Origin: Terebella lapidaria
Lineage: Eukaryota > Annelida > Polychaeta > Terebellida > Terebellidae
Reading direction: 5' to 3'
Length of the DNA: 64,000 nt
NCBI GenBank assembly: GCA_949152475.1
Contig: OX424567.1
Coordinates: forward strand, 31,149,402 to 31,213,401
Part shown: piece after piece, positions 1 through 10,161 of the stretch
Numbering within the stretch: position 1 is the stretch's first letter
How the letters are laid out: each line of letters starts with the position of its first letter
Program-made: the position numbers and the translations under genes
Notes under the pieces: generated by a model
Told to the model about the DNA's origin: nothing
The model's input: the letters and a program-made list of their open reading frames with translations, nothing else
The model's database searches: none

Positions 1-100
1 ATCATGATTCGCATATGCCTCGCCTAGTTCTGATATCTTTAGAATAGCCTGTTTTCGGTGAACTTAAATTCGAATCGTATCATCTGCGGTCATTTTAACG

Positions 101-127
101 ACTACCGTAACATACGTTACGGTAATC
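101..127. repeat. Near-perfect palindrome shared by copies A, B and C
   Basis: A 27-28 bp palindrome of the form GATTACCGTAAC around a central GTAC-like core. It recurs at 17362-17389 and 37096-37123 with mostly compensating arm composition. The core word CGTTACGGTAATC also recurs near 17165. It could be a protein-binding or fragile site; no function is shown by the sequence. Confidence 0.6.
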
Positions 128-359
128 GACGGTAATCGGGGTATCTACAGTGACTTGAACAGATGTGTGCAAATCATGTCATTGCGGGCCAAATCAAGCA
201 GACAATCGTGTTTGAACCTAACTTTGTTTAATAAAAGAATAGGTACGGAGTGAAAAGAAACTAAAATGGAGATAATCATGCATTCACAGTAAAGTTATTC
301 TGATGAAGCCAGACACATTAAATAACAGCTTCTGATTGATGCCAATAATACAGCCTCGG

Positions 360-1655
360 GTTAATCTTACAGCCTCTAATTAAGATTAATATATCAATAT
401 TCATTATAAACATTTCCTGCTCCCCTCAAATCTGTAATGTATTTTAGGGCATAAAGATCCAATGTTCATGTGTTGTTCAGCCCAAGGGCCTTTCACACTA
501 TGAAACGTCAGAAACGTCTTGTTAGAAACGTCTTGTGTGTTTTACTCAATAAGTAAGTCATAGTCAATGCAAGGTGTCAGATGACAAATACTAAAACGAG
601 GATACTCATTTATTCTGAATAGAAAAAATATCGTGTGTATACTCGAGCCATAACATTTTATATTCCGACAACAACAGGATCTGTTTGGGGCACGGAATAA
701 TGATTGGCAACCAATGTCCTTCCACAAACCAGATGGGTCCCACTCTTACATGTGTCCCAATTGGCTGAGGAGGAAATATGACCATTGTATTGCGCGAACA
801 CACGTCATTTCTTGTAAACGAAATCCTATTGTTTGTGGAAGTTAACACCACATTTGTTGTAAGAACCATGTGATATGAACATGTCATAGACACATGAATA
901 CATTTTTCTAGAGAGACGCTGGAAGTGATACTCTCACGATTCACGATGTGGCTGTCATACTTTCATAAAAATAAGTTTCAAACAATTTTGTTTACATTGA
1001 TGAGTGGATGATTTTTTTTTCTTCTGCAGAACAGTTCACACCATGATCAATGGTCCATAATCATGATATGTGTCAGGTATTGTTGACCACTTTCCCTGAT
1101 ATGCTTCCCCTATGACTCCTAAATATGATCACTTCAACTTCTCGCTAACAGGTGCAATGTAGAGTCAGTGAGTCACAGAGTACATCCACGTACAATAGCA
1201 TATGTCTGTACTGGTCTCAATACAATACTATTCCAAGAAGAATTATAGTGTTTTTGTCTTGCTGGATGTCAAAGTCAAGTTCACCTGTCAGTAAAACAGG
1301 CTTTTTGGTCATAGTTTTGGATCAATCAGAATAATCGGATCAACTTGAAATTTTGTGTGTTTAATTGGTTGTCATGTCGCAATTTTTCACCAAATTTCAT
1401 AATCATATCTAATAAAAATTGTATCATGATGGTCTAGTCTGAATTATCTTGACAATTTTCATCAAATCAAAAAATTTGTCCAATACAAATTGTAATATTT
1501 TTTTATCTTAAGTTCACGATATTGGGCAGCTGTTAGTTGATATCCGAAATATTGACATTAAATACATGTGTCTATGACATGCAGTTATCGTTCACTGCAT
1601 AAATTGATGCCATACATTTGTTCTGGCACACATGTAGTCTCAGTTCACAGACACT
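360..1655. other. Non-coding stretch of copy A
   Basis: Unique-looking AT-rich sequence conserved in copies B and partly C. Open frames here, such as 606-944 on the minus strand, hold similar lengths in A and C. They show no domain, and the copies are too similar at the DNA level to argue for coding selection. No RNA gene is recognised. Confidence 0.5.
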
Positions 1656-1739
1656 GTGTATATTTTGTTCATTGCCAGATATCGTGACTACTTTTGGGGT
1701 GAAATGAGTCGCCTATGTGATTTTGTTACCCAAGATGTG

Positions 1740-2000
1740 TTAATTTGGTCGGTGAACACACATGTTTCGGATGAACATGTTTCCCGCAAAATATTTTTCT
1801 GCTTCATCTGGCAGTGCATGCCGTCTTCCCAAATGACCCTTGCTATTTTTGTATCGGCCAACTGTATGGTCCTGCAGGGTGGATCTTGGAACATGGTATC
1901 GTCTTGCAGCCTTCCGCACGCTCCAGCCTTCTTTAGTCACAGCACTGCTCGCCTTCCCCCAGTCATCTTGGGTATAAGGATTCTTGGCCTTGTTGGGCAT
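1740..2000 (-). pseudogene. HTH-psq domain fragment of a pogo/Tigger-like transposase (copy A)
   Basis: An ATG-initiated 86-codon frame on the minus strand. Its first ~65 residues look like a psq-type helix-turn-helix: a PYTQDDW start, a WSVRKAARRYHVPRSTLQD recognition-helix segment, then GRRHALPDEAEKYF, equivalent to the GRPxxLTxEEE linker of pogo/Tigger/Jerky proteins. The DDE catalytic domain is absent, and after residue ~68 the frame runs into ordinary flanking sequence. Copy C and the related block near 13550 lack this ~215-bp piece, so it was inserted into the array. It is a transposase 5' fragment rather than a functional gene, though the frame is still open. Confidence 0.6.
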
Positions 2001-3047
2001 GTTATGATAAAACGCCCAATAAATTATTGGTGCAAGATCTATTAAATTTTGTCAAGGACCAGCCCACATTTCGCTCAAGTATTCAACCATGGTTCGGATA
2101 TTGAAATATTTGGAGTAAAATATCCCATAACATAGTAAATCTGTTCGTTGTGAAACTTATTATTATTATATATTACCAAGGAATAAGTGGAAGTATGACA
2201 GAATAAAACATAATAATTATGTACTATAGGCCAATAAATGGGTTGACCTCTAAACATTATGGTTGAGCCCTTGAACATCCACTTTTTTTAATACACATTC
2301 AGGTTTTGCTTGTGTAATATGTTTCTTATGATAAAGGATACATAGGTTGGTCAAACTCGAGTACAAAAATAGTTTTAGATGGTTGATTTCACGTATTGAT
2401 GATGAAAAAATCCACTTCTCAGATAAAATCATCTGCTATGACCACCACTAAAACTTGTCCTACAGTCCGCAAATTACTCACACCCTAAACCGCCCCCTGG
2501 CGATCAAAATGCGCTCCCTGGTGAACAAACAATACACTGCACATTCAAAACATGGCTTTTCTGTAAAACAGTCATTTATTTCCCGATAAATTTGTGTCCT
2601 TGACAAACATATTTTAACATTGGTTTAAACGTACGATCATTAGCATGATTAGGTACCGGGCCGATCAAAGGTACCCTAACGCTAATACAAGAAAACGGCT
2701 CTCAGAAACTGTTGCGCGCGATATATAATTTTTTTGTCATTTTGTTTATATAGAGAGTGATGCCTGAATTATTGATTGACGTGGATTATTAACTCAACCA
2801 GAAATATAATACTTTTTAGACCGAACAGGCCGTAATCATGATCTACGTCAGGTAAATGTTGACTGATTTCCATGATATGCTTCTCCCATGACTCCTAAAT
2901 TTGATCACTTCAACGACTCGCTAATCAGGTGCAATGTATGCTCAGTAAGTCACTGAGTACATCCGCAAATAATAGTGTCTGTACTAAAGGATTGGTTTAC
3001 TATTTTCAGAAGCATTCTAATGTTTTTGTCCTACTCGAAGTTAGATC
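2001..3047. other. Non-coding stretch of copy A before the LINE
   Basis: Sequence shared with 19266-20312. The block 2830-3047 repeats, with divergence, the block 1050-1290 and also 31010-31230; all share words around gcaatgta-gagtcagtgagtcac. This shows an older tandem duplication inside the larger unit. No gene is seen. Confidence 0.6.
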
Positions 3048-3055
3048 TACCTGTG
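3048..3055. repeat. Target-site duplication of the LINE (distal to its 3' end)
   Basis: TACCTGTG here and again at 10035-10042 flank the LINE. Copy B has the word only once at 20313-20320, in otherwise continuous flanking sequence. That confirms it as the 8-bp target-site duplication. Confidence 0.9.
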
Positions 3056-3080
3056 GATAGGATAGGATAGGATAGGATAT
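3056..3080 (-). repeat. Pentamer microsatellite tail of the LINE
   Basis: Five GATAG units (TATCC on the element's sense strand), the last one altered, directly abut the target-site duplication. LINEs of the CR1/L2/Jockey group commonly end in such short repeats instead of poly(A), made by slippage at target-primed reverse transcription. An AATAAA on the sense strand lies at 3089-3084. Confidence 0.85.
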
Positions 3081-4188
3081 TTGTTTATTCAGCAACTTGA
3101 AATGAAATGATATGAAATAATAAGCAATAAGTGAAAAATGATAGTGGAATATACATGTACTGACAAAATATGAGATAAACAGACATTGATACATGTAAGT
3201 TGCTGAAGAGACCATACAAAGCCTGAGGGCTGTATTATGTATGGCCTCAAAAAAAAGAAGAAAAAGATAGATAGATACATGGCAAGAAAACATAAACCAA
3301 GGAAAGAAAATGCTAAACGAAAATACAGGTAATGAGAAATAATAAAACAAAGGAAATAACCTACTAATCAGATGTACATGTAATGAGTAAGAAAGTAAAG
3401 AGAGAAAAAAAAATGAACACTTGAGTGTGACATTTTGGTGGATGGAACTACTGGGAACCCCGACGACCCTAGGTGTCAATTTTATTAACATTATAATGTA
3501 GATATGTAATTGGAAAAGAATGTTTTGTCTTTGGTTGGAAAATTACTGACCCAAGAAAAGTTCAAAAGCCATGGAACAACAATGAAACTATGAATTTATG
3601 ATTCAATTTCAGAATGAATGAACTGGAAATTTAATGAATAACAGTAATGAGGGTTGTAAAAAGATCCACGGACCCAAACCGTACTAGAGATCATTGACAA
3701 TGTAAGCCCATGGATATAAACATATATTTGTTTCATAATGTCCTTGAAAAAGATAAAGATATAGATAAAGATATATTTTCCACACACATAAAAAATGGTG
3801 AATAGGCCATCAGATTAGTGTGCCCTGACCCATGTTACAAACACATATACAAAAGGTTCTGTGATGATTTAGTGATAAACGATACATGTATATGTATGTA
3901 TACGTTATGATATTAGCCAAGTCACGATCAGAGATCATAATGCTTGAAACAAGCCCACGAATCCCACCCGCCCTAGAGACCCTTGAAAATGTAATGCCCA
4001 TTTATATACAATCCCAAGATATATACCAGTATATATATCCTGAAATTGTATATCAATTTAGTGTGATCTGATCTGGATATAGGACATCCGTTGTAGAATG
4101 ATTTGTAATAATCAATGTGTGTATGTGCATACATACGTTATGATACATATTAGCCCAGTCATCAGAAGAGATGATATTGGTTGTAGGT
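3081..4188 (-). other. LINE 3' untranslated region with stem-loop and internal duplication
   Basis: No coding potential is credible here. A conserved-looking stem-loop lies at 3212-3244 (CCATAC/GTATGG outer stem, GCC/GGC inner stem). This is the sort of 3' structure that some LINE reverse transcriptases recognise. Further into the UTR, 3660-3920 and 3950-4160 are diverged copies of one ~250-290-bp unit, both ending with acgttatgata-tattagcc. Confidence 0.6.
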
Positions 4189-7100
4189 TCACATACAGTC
4201 TTTGCAGGTAGGATTTGAGCACCATACAATGTTTTTATAATTATATAGCATTGCGTGTCTGAGATATGTTTTAATTTGATTTATTGACATGGAGTTATGG
4301 TCTGGCAAAAGTGATTGCCATTTATTCCAGATGTGAGGAAAATTGAAAATAGGAAACCTGCCAGCAAAGTCACTTGTGGCACGTCGGACATAAAGCTGCT
4401 CTGATTGTCTGGTGATATGATGTGATTGAATTTCATGATTGACAACAAACATGCCATTGAAAGATGCAGGTAGTTTATTTTTAAGATATTTCGCCATAAA
4501 TAGGGAAATTTCACATTCATACTGATCTGAGAGTTTGAGAATATTTAGTTTTTTTAATAATGGCTCAGTATGACTATTATAACTAGCCCCACCTATAACT
4601 CTAATTGCTCGTTTTTGCAATATTGAAATGGAATTTAAAAGAGATGTGGAGGCATTACCCCATGCTAATAGGCCATAAGTAAGATATGGATGTATTAGAG
4701 AAAAGTATAGGGTTCTCAGGCACTTCTGTGGAAGAAAGTTTCTTACTTGCCTGATAATGAATAGGGCACGAGATATTTTAGTTTTGATATGTTTAATGTG
4801 GTCTCCCCAAGAGAGATGATCATCTATTTTGACACCTAAAAATTTAGTACTAGTTTCTATTTGGTCTTTACCAACTCTATCAAGGACTGTGCCATTTATA
4901 GATATATTATTGTGTGATAAATTGATATTGGCTCTGGGTGATCTGATGTGGACATATTTGGTTTTTTTGGCATTTAATGATAATCTATTTGCACAAAACC
5001 AATTATATAGATTATTAACTTCCTTGTTTGCATTGAGATACAAATTGTCTATACTACTATCAGAAATACAAAGTGAAGTGTCATCTGCAAATGAGAGGAT
5101 TTTTCTTTGTGAGACAGAGTGACCTATATCATTTACATAGATGAGATACAGTAGAGGGCCCAGTATTGATCCTTGTGGAACACCATATTCCATAGGTAAT
5201 GTGTCAGAAACTGAATCATCAAAAGCCACATATTGGGTACGCATAGTCAAATAGTTTGTTAACCAGTCTTTAATTTTGCCTCTTAGTCCATAATATTCAA
5301 TTTTGGTTAGAAGTATATCTTTGTTTATCACATCAAAGGCCGTAGAAAGATCACACATTATGGTTATGGTAGATTGCTTGGGTGTCACATTATTTGCTTC
5401 CGCGCAGTCATTAAGTAAGTGCAAAATGGGGTGGATTGTACTGTGACTGGATCTGAAACCATACTGGTGATTATAGAAGAGATTGTTTTTTTGGAAGTAA
5501 TCTGTGATTTTGTTGAAAACAATTTTCTCAAAAATTTTGGAAAATGAAGGTAATAAGCTAATTGGTCTATAGTTATTTAGAATTGTGTTGTCACCGGATT
5601 TATAAATTGGAACCACTTTAGCAATTTTAAGGGTATTGGGGACTATGCCTGTCAGTAAGGATCTATTAATTATGTGTGTCAGTGCTATATGGATGTAATG
5701 AATGCTTTGCTTTATTATTTTCATTGGGATAAGGTCATGACCAAAACTAGTTTTGGGTTTGAGTTTAGATACTACATTCAGTACTTCTAGTGGTGTGACA
5801 GGTTCAATAAACATGCTTGATTTATATGGTGTTTTGAGATAGTCCTTATAGGATGTGTTTGTAACTGGTATGCTGTGACTTGTCTTAACACCAATTTCGG
5901 CAAAAAATCTATTAAACGCTTGAGCAATATTCATTTTGTCTGATACTAGGCTGTTATCGATATTGAAGAATTGTGGCAAAATGGGTTTTGTTTTATTCGG
6001 ATTGATTGCATTTGTAAGTATTTTCCATGTGGCTTTGATGTCATTTTGTGATTCATATAATTTAGATTCAAAATAGTTCTGTTTCATAATTCTCTTCACT
6101 TGGTTATATTTATTCTGAAATCTTTTATAAGTGTTTATGTTGAGTTCAGTTGGATTTTTTAATTTTAATTTGTATAATTTATTTTTCTTTCGCATAGATG
6201 TCAAAAGACCAGAAGTTACCCAGGGTTCTTTCTTGATATAATTCCTGTTGCATTTATATGTTTTAATAGGGAAAGCAATTTCAAAAGCATCAAAGTATTT
6301 GGAGTAGAAGGTACCATAAGCTTCTTCGGGGCAGTCAATATTGGAAATGCCAGTAAAATCAATTTGTTCCAGTAGTGTATTGAATGTGTTGATGTTTGTG
6401 TCAGAAAATGTTCGTTTTTGATAGTTTTTTACCTTTAATTGTTTTTGAGTGTTATTAAAAGACAGGAATACCCCGAAATGATCAGCAACGTCATTTATAA
6501 TGATACCACTTTGGCAGTTGTTTGACTGGATATTCGTATAAATATGATCAATTAAGGTTGCAGAGTTGGGAGTTACTCTTGTTGGTTTAAAAATTTTTGG
6601 AACAAAAGTACGTGATACTATGTTGTCAAAATAATTATTCACGCTTAATAGAGAATTGTACTTAAGTAGATCTATGTTCATGTCTCCAAGAATGACTGAT
6701 TTTTTGTTTTCATTATTAATAATATCCATAGTGTCATACATGGTCTGTGAAAAGATATCAATATCTGCTCTAGGGAGAGTGTTTGGTCTATAGATGACAC
6801 CGATGATGCAGTTAGATTTGAATGTTGAACAATTGTCATGTTTACCGAGAGATACTTCCACAAATAGTGATTCATACACATGAGGGATCATGACAGTAAG
6901 GTCATCTCTAATTGTGAAATGTAGATCATCCCGGATAAATAACCCTTCCCCTCCCCTGCCATCATCTGATCTATTACGGGTAATAAGTTTGTGGTACCCA
7001 GTGAGGGAAACTCTACTATCTCTGGAACAATCAAAGAGTTCACTGATACCTATAAAGTCAAATTGGAAAGTTTGGCATGTTATTTCCTGCATCAGATCCC

Positions 7101-7380
7101 TAAAATGCTCCCAATTGGCTGATAAGCCTCTACAATTTATGTGAAAGAACGAAGTACCATTTCCTTTATTTTTGAGGATATTCAAAGCCGTGGATGGTTC
7201 ATAATATTTGCAATCATTCATACTAATAGGTGTGTCTGTTTGATCTTCACACCATTCATCAGAAGCAGTGTAAACATGTTTCAAATCATAATGTTGGTCA
7301 GTACCAACCATATCCAGTGTTATACTAGCCATTGTTAAAGGGTAAAGAAGAGTCGTCCATGTCCCAGCAATTCCACCCAT
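4189..7380 (-). CDS. LINE ORF2: APE-type endonuclease and reverse transcriptase
   Basis: About 1063 residues. The N-terminal APE endonuclease (~75-330) shows FFHINCRGLSAN, GISE, VIYRPN, LGDMNIDLL, LIDHIYTN and a final ADHFG where SDH is usual. The reverse transcriptase (~590-860) shows VVPIYKSGD, NYRPISLLP, HQYGFRSSHST, CDLSTAFD (first catalytic Asp), GVPQGSILGPLLY and the FADD catalytic pair near residue 765. LSLNAKKTKY and FLGVKIDDHLSWGDHI follow. The C-terminal region has the HPYLTYGLLAWG and LQKRAIRVI segments typical of Jockey/CR1 relatives. There is no RNase H domain. The start is uncertain: ATG at 7380 or 7332 both fit. It would nick target DNA and copy the element RNA in the nucleus. 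All frames are intact. Confidence 0.95.
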   Translation of the reverse strand: MGGIAGTWTTLLYPLTMASITLDMVGTDQHYDLKHVYTASDEWCEDQTDTPISMNDCKYYEPSTALNILKNKGNGTSFFHINCRGLSANWEHFRDLMQEITCQTFQFDFIGISELFDCSRDSRVSLTGYHKLITRNRSDDGRGGEGLFIRDDLHFTIRDDLTVMIPHVYESLFVEVSLGKHDNCSTFKSNCIIGVIYRPNTLPRADIDIFSQTMYDTMDIINNENKKSVILGDMNIDLLKYNSLLSVNNYFDNIVSRTFVPKIFKPTRVTPNSATLIDHIYTNIQSNNCQSGIIINDVADHFGVFLSFNNTQKQLKVKNYQKRTFSDTNINTFNTLLEQIDFTGISNIDCPEEAYGTFYSKYFDAFEIAFPIKTYKCNRNYIKKEPWVTSGLLTSMRKKNKLYKLKLKNPTELNINTYKRFQNKYNQVKRIMKQNYFESKLYESQNDIKATWKILTNAINPNKTKPILPQFFNIDNSLVSDKMNIAQAFNRFFAEIGVKTSHSIPVTNTSYKDYLKTPYKSSMFIEPVTPLEVLNVVSKLKPKTSFGHDLIPMKIIKQSIHYIHIALTHIINRSLLTGIVPNTLKIAKVVPIYKSGDNTILNNYRPISLLPSFSKIFEKIVFNKITDYFQKNNLFYNHQYGFRSSHSTIHPILHLLNDCAEANNVTPKQSTITIMCDLSTAFDVINKDILLTKIEYYGLRGKIKDWLTNYLTMRTQYVAFDDSVSDTLPMEYGVPQGSILGPLLYLIYVNDIGHSVSQRKILSFADDTSLCISDSSIDNLYLNANKEVNNLYNWFCANRLSLNAKKTKYVHIRSPRANINLSHNNISINGTVLDRVGKDQIETSTKFLGVKIDDHLSWGDHIKHIKTKISRALFIIRQVRNFLPQKCLRTLYFSLIHPYLTYGLLAWGNASTSLLNSISILQKRAIRVIGGASYNSHTEPLLKKLNILKLSDQYECEISLFMAKYLKNKLPASFNGMFVVNHEIQSHHITRQSEQLYVRRATSDFAGRFPIFNFPHIWNKWQSLLPDHNSMSINQIKTYLRHAMLYNYKNIVWCSNPTCKDCM

Positions 7381-7383
7381 CAA

Positions 7384-8629
7384 AAATACAGCATAATATT
7401 TTCCTCATAAGCATAGTCACTGTACATTCAAACAACTTGAGCAAATCTCATAGTAGTGATGGTGGAGGAATCCCAAATATTTACAAATATTTACAAATGT
7501 TTAATATCTCGATCATATGTAATAATGCACGATATTCACGCATATTTCTGATTTAACGTCTATATGTATCAGGCTCAGTAAAACAGCAAAACAAAACAAC
7601 AATTGTCCAGTCATATTTTTATATTACATGTTACTAGCTGGGTCATGTTTACTATCGCGATACCCAATCATAGGACTGGTTAGCCTAACTGAAAAATTAT
7701 TTGATTCATTGTTCATTATATGTTAGTTTACTGGTAGTGAAAATTGCATTTAGATCATGTTTCCAATGAGGCAACCATGTAATTGCACATCGCGATATAA
7801 AGGCCACAGTTAGAAAAGTGATACTCGATCATAGAAATGGTCCACCTAACTCAAAAATTTCTTTTTTTTTCTTATCATTATTTTTTTTTTACACATTTAG
7901 GTTATATAAGTGAGGCAACCATTCAATTGCACATCGCGATATGATTCCTACGCTACAAGATATTCAGCCACATATTTTGAGACATATCTAAATTTAAGGC
8001 TATATATTCATTGTGTACGTGTATAAATAGAAATCCACAGGTACAAACGCGATACCCAATCATGATGTATTTATGGTGCGCCTAACTCAAGTTTATTGGT
8101 TTTATTTACCGAACGTTTAAGTAATAGATGTGTATGAGTGAGGCGACCATTGAATTGCACATCGCGTTGGCAAAAGATAGTTGACACTATGGACATGGAT
8201 TGTTCAGCCAGTGTCGGTAACAATTGTCAATGTGACCGTCATATGGCAATGGACGATAATATAGGAAACTTGACATTTCGAACTGAACTGGTTGATTGAG
8301 AATAGTTTTGAGCTTGAAAATGATCTAGTGTGTCATATAAAGTGGTGCTTACGTGATCTGTGTTCCAATCCAATCTTAGAGATTGGTATTGTGTATAATT
8401 TAATCATTTTCACTGGTAAATAAACCTGTGTTTACAATCGCTGTCGGATAAATGACCTTGACATTCAGGTGTGTAAGAACTACGGAGGCAAAAACGAAGC
8501 AGTGCAAGACAAGCATACTATGGAATTCCGCAGGCGACGTACTACATACTACATACCACATACGCCGGTAAAACAAGCAATACACCTTTCATGGGCATAG
8601 AATAGGGAGCCTACACATAGCCTAATTGC
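7384..8629 (-). other. Inter-ORF spacer of the LINE with three related ~125-bp repeats
   Basis: An unusually long (1.25-kb) gap between ORF1 and ORF2. Three diverged repeat units lie at about 7655-7798, 7818-7942 and 8048-8169. On the plus strand each starts with a cgcgata-cccaatcat-like word and ends in gtgaggcaaccattgaattgcacatcgcg. The spacing between units is irregular. No frame bridges the ORFs, so ORF2 needs its own translation start, a separate transcript or an internal entry mechanism. Which one cannot be told from sequence. Confidence 0.7.
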
Positions 8630-9781
8630 TCATGATTGAAGTTCATTTCGAATTGACTCCAGGAGTTTGCCGGTCGTGTTTTTGCCTTTCCAAGTGGATG
8701 GATCGAGGGTGTCCTCATCATCCAGAGTCGAGCCACAACCCCAGGTACGGTCCAGTGAGGCCTCTCCAATAGTTTTGTCCCCAGTCGAGAGTAAGAAGTC
8801 CTTCAAGTCAGGCGTAGCAGAGAATTTTGCTCGCATCGCTTCTTCCATGATTTTGGGACCAGTGGACAGCCATCGGTAGGGGGTTTTGATCGAGTCGCCG
8901 ATCCGCTTTGCCACGCCGGGGTCAGTGCTCAGCAGGATGTCAATGGCAGATTGATCATCTTTGGCTGCCAAAGCCTTGTGGTGTTGGTAGTAATGCTCAA
9001 CTGAAGGATATTCCATTGTGTCGGATGCCACTTTGCACTTGTAAAAGTTACTCAGAGGAGAGAGTCTACCTAAGAACACGACTGATTTGTCACTGTATTT
9101 GGTGTGTACGGAGGAAGTGTCGAAGGGAACTTTGTGAACGTCGTCTACTGTGTATGAGGTGCTGTCGATAATCAGTTTGTCGGCCTTCAGACTTGCTTGC
9201 ATTTTGAGTTCTTTGGCCTTACGGAGCACAGGGAGCAAGATGCGTCTGCGGGACACTACTTCAGTGGGGTATTGTTGATTTATGTAAATGTGAGGTTTGT
9301 GATTTTTTAGTTTGCCGCCATTGCTCAGTACGAGCTGAACATCTTGTTTGTTGTTAAATCGAGCCACAATGTTTCTTGGGCGATTTAGGACCTTTCGTAG
9401 GCGATGACAGGCGACAATGGTGGGAGGTGACTCAATCCCCAGGACATCAACGAAGATATTGTTTAAGGTTGTTTTTAAGTCCTCCACTGATTCGTTCTCT
9501 TTGTCGGGTACACCTGATAGTATTATGTTGCAGTTCATAGAACGGCATTCTAGCTGGGTTACCCTGTCAGAGATTGCCCTGTTCTCGTTTTGCAGTTTCA
9601 GTAGGAGCAAATCATGTTTTTTCGACGTTTTTTCCAGTTCATTTGATGTGTCTGTCAGTTTGTTTACCGTGGTCAGAAGATTATCACTGGCCTGTTTTAG
9701 CTCGTCAAACTTTTTCATTAAAGTGTCCTGGAAGTTCATGTGCCAAGCTGGGGCCTTGTCATCAAATTGTATATTAGCCAT
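8630..9781 (-). CDS. LINE ORF1: coiled-coil / RRM-like protein fused to a C-terminal NADAR (YbiA-like) domain
   Basis: 383 residues from an ATG at 9781. Residues ~15-80 are heptad-rich and likely coiled coil. Residues ~83-205 resemble the L1-ORF1-type RRM/C-terminal RNA-binding region: NIILSGVPD, then a VACHRLRK stretch and an IVARFNNKQDV strand. Residues ~233-381 match the NADAR family: LSPLSNFYKCK, YPSVEHYYQHHKA, AKRIGDSI, MEEAMRAKF, LSTGDKTIGEAS, a DRTWGCG motif, and WKGKNTTGKLLESIRNEL. Known NADAR/YbiA proteins act on ADP-ribose-linked or riboflavin-pathway N-glycosides. A role in an ORF1 ribonucleoprotein is inference, for example removing ADP-ribose marks from nucleic acid. It lies upstream of ORF2 in the same element and is unbroken. 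Confidence 0.92.
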   Translation of the reverse strand: MANIQFDDKAPAWHMNFQDTLMKKFDELKQASDNLLTTVNKLTDTSNELEKTSKKHDLLLLKLQNENRAISDRVTQLECRSMNCNIILSGVPDKENESVEDLKTTLNNIFVDVLGIESPPTIVACHRLRKVLNRPRNIVARFNNKQDVQLVLSNGGKLKNHKPHIYINQQYPTEVVSRRRILLPVLRKAKELKMQASLKADKLIIDSTSYTVDDVHKVPFDTSSVHTKYSDKSVVFLGRLSPLSNFYKCKVASDTMEYPSVEHYYQHHKALAAKDDQSAIDILLSTDPGVAKRIGDSIKTPYRWLSTGPKIMEEAMRAKFSATPDLKDFLLSTGDKTIGEASLDRTWGCGSTLDDEDTLDPSTWKGKNTTGKLLESIRNELQS

Positions 9782-10034
9782 AATGAATACACGTCTGGGT
9801 CACCGTAGTTAAATGTCCGTCACGCGTGATTGCACAGCACTGATCGATGGTTGTAGATTGATATTTCTAGTGATTAGTCGATCAAGATTGTCTTTTATAA
9901 ACCACCAATAGGTTCATGCAAGTTATTTCATGCAATCAAACCGTTCGATTCCATCTGTATTTATCCAAGATTGAAATAAATCAAGATTTATGCTCAGTTG
10001 TTTATCTTGGTTACGCCATGACCGGAAGTGTGAT
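9782..10034 (-). promoter_or_regulatory. LINE 5' leader / presumed internal promoter
   Basis: A 253-bp segment between the element's 5' end and the ORF1 ATG. Its sense-strand start, ATCACACTTCCGG, carries an ETS-like CCGGAAGT core on the complementary strand close to the 5' end. LINEs carry internal promoters here; the exact initiator is not identifiable by eye. Confidence 0.5.
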
Positions 10035-10161
10035 TACCTGTGTAATGAAGCTTTGTGAAATCGATCGAACCTTCCCCAGTTGCTCCTCTGCCAATCGGTA
10101 GGTACACCTTGCTTTAGAACAAGATTTTGTTTTCTTATTATATATTTCCCCTTTTCTAAGC

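Larger units (their letters stand above)
3056..10034 (-). mobile_element. Full-length non-LTR retrotransposon (Jockey/CR1-like LINE) with NADAR-bearing ORF1
   Basis: The limits come from comparison with the empty site in copy B: 6979 bp, flanked by TACCTGTG. Read on the minus strand it has a 253-bp 5' leader, ORF1 (9781-8630), a 1.25-kb inter-ORF spacer with three related ~125-bp repeats, ORF2 (7380-4189), and a 1.1-kb 3' UTR with internal duplications. It ends with an AATAAA (3089-3084) and five TATCC-type pentamers at the very 3' end. Both frames are open and the duplication is intact, so this is a recent and possibly active copy. Clade assignment rests on the APE-RT layout, no RNase H, and a microsatellite tail. 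Confidence 0.93.

Noticed and set aside
300..320. TCTGATGAAG as a possible hammerhead core
   Set aside because: No stem II plus GAA or complementary arms follow it.
3006..3491. 161-codon minus-strand open frame
   Set aside because: It lies in the LINE 3' UTR, crosses the microsatellite tail into the target flank, and is a Phe/Ser/Tyr-rich low-complexity translation.
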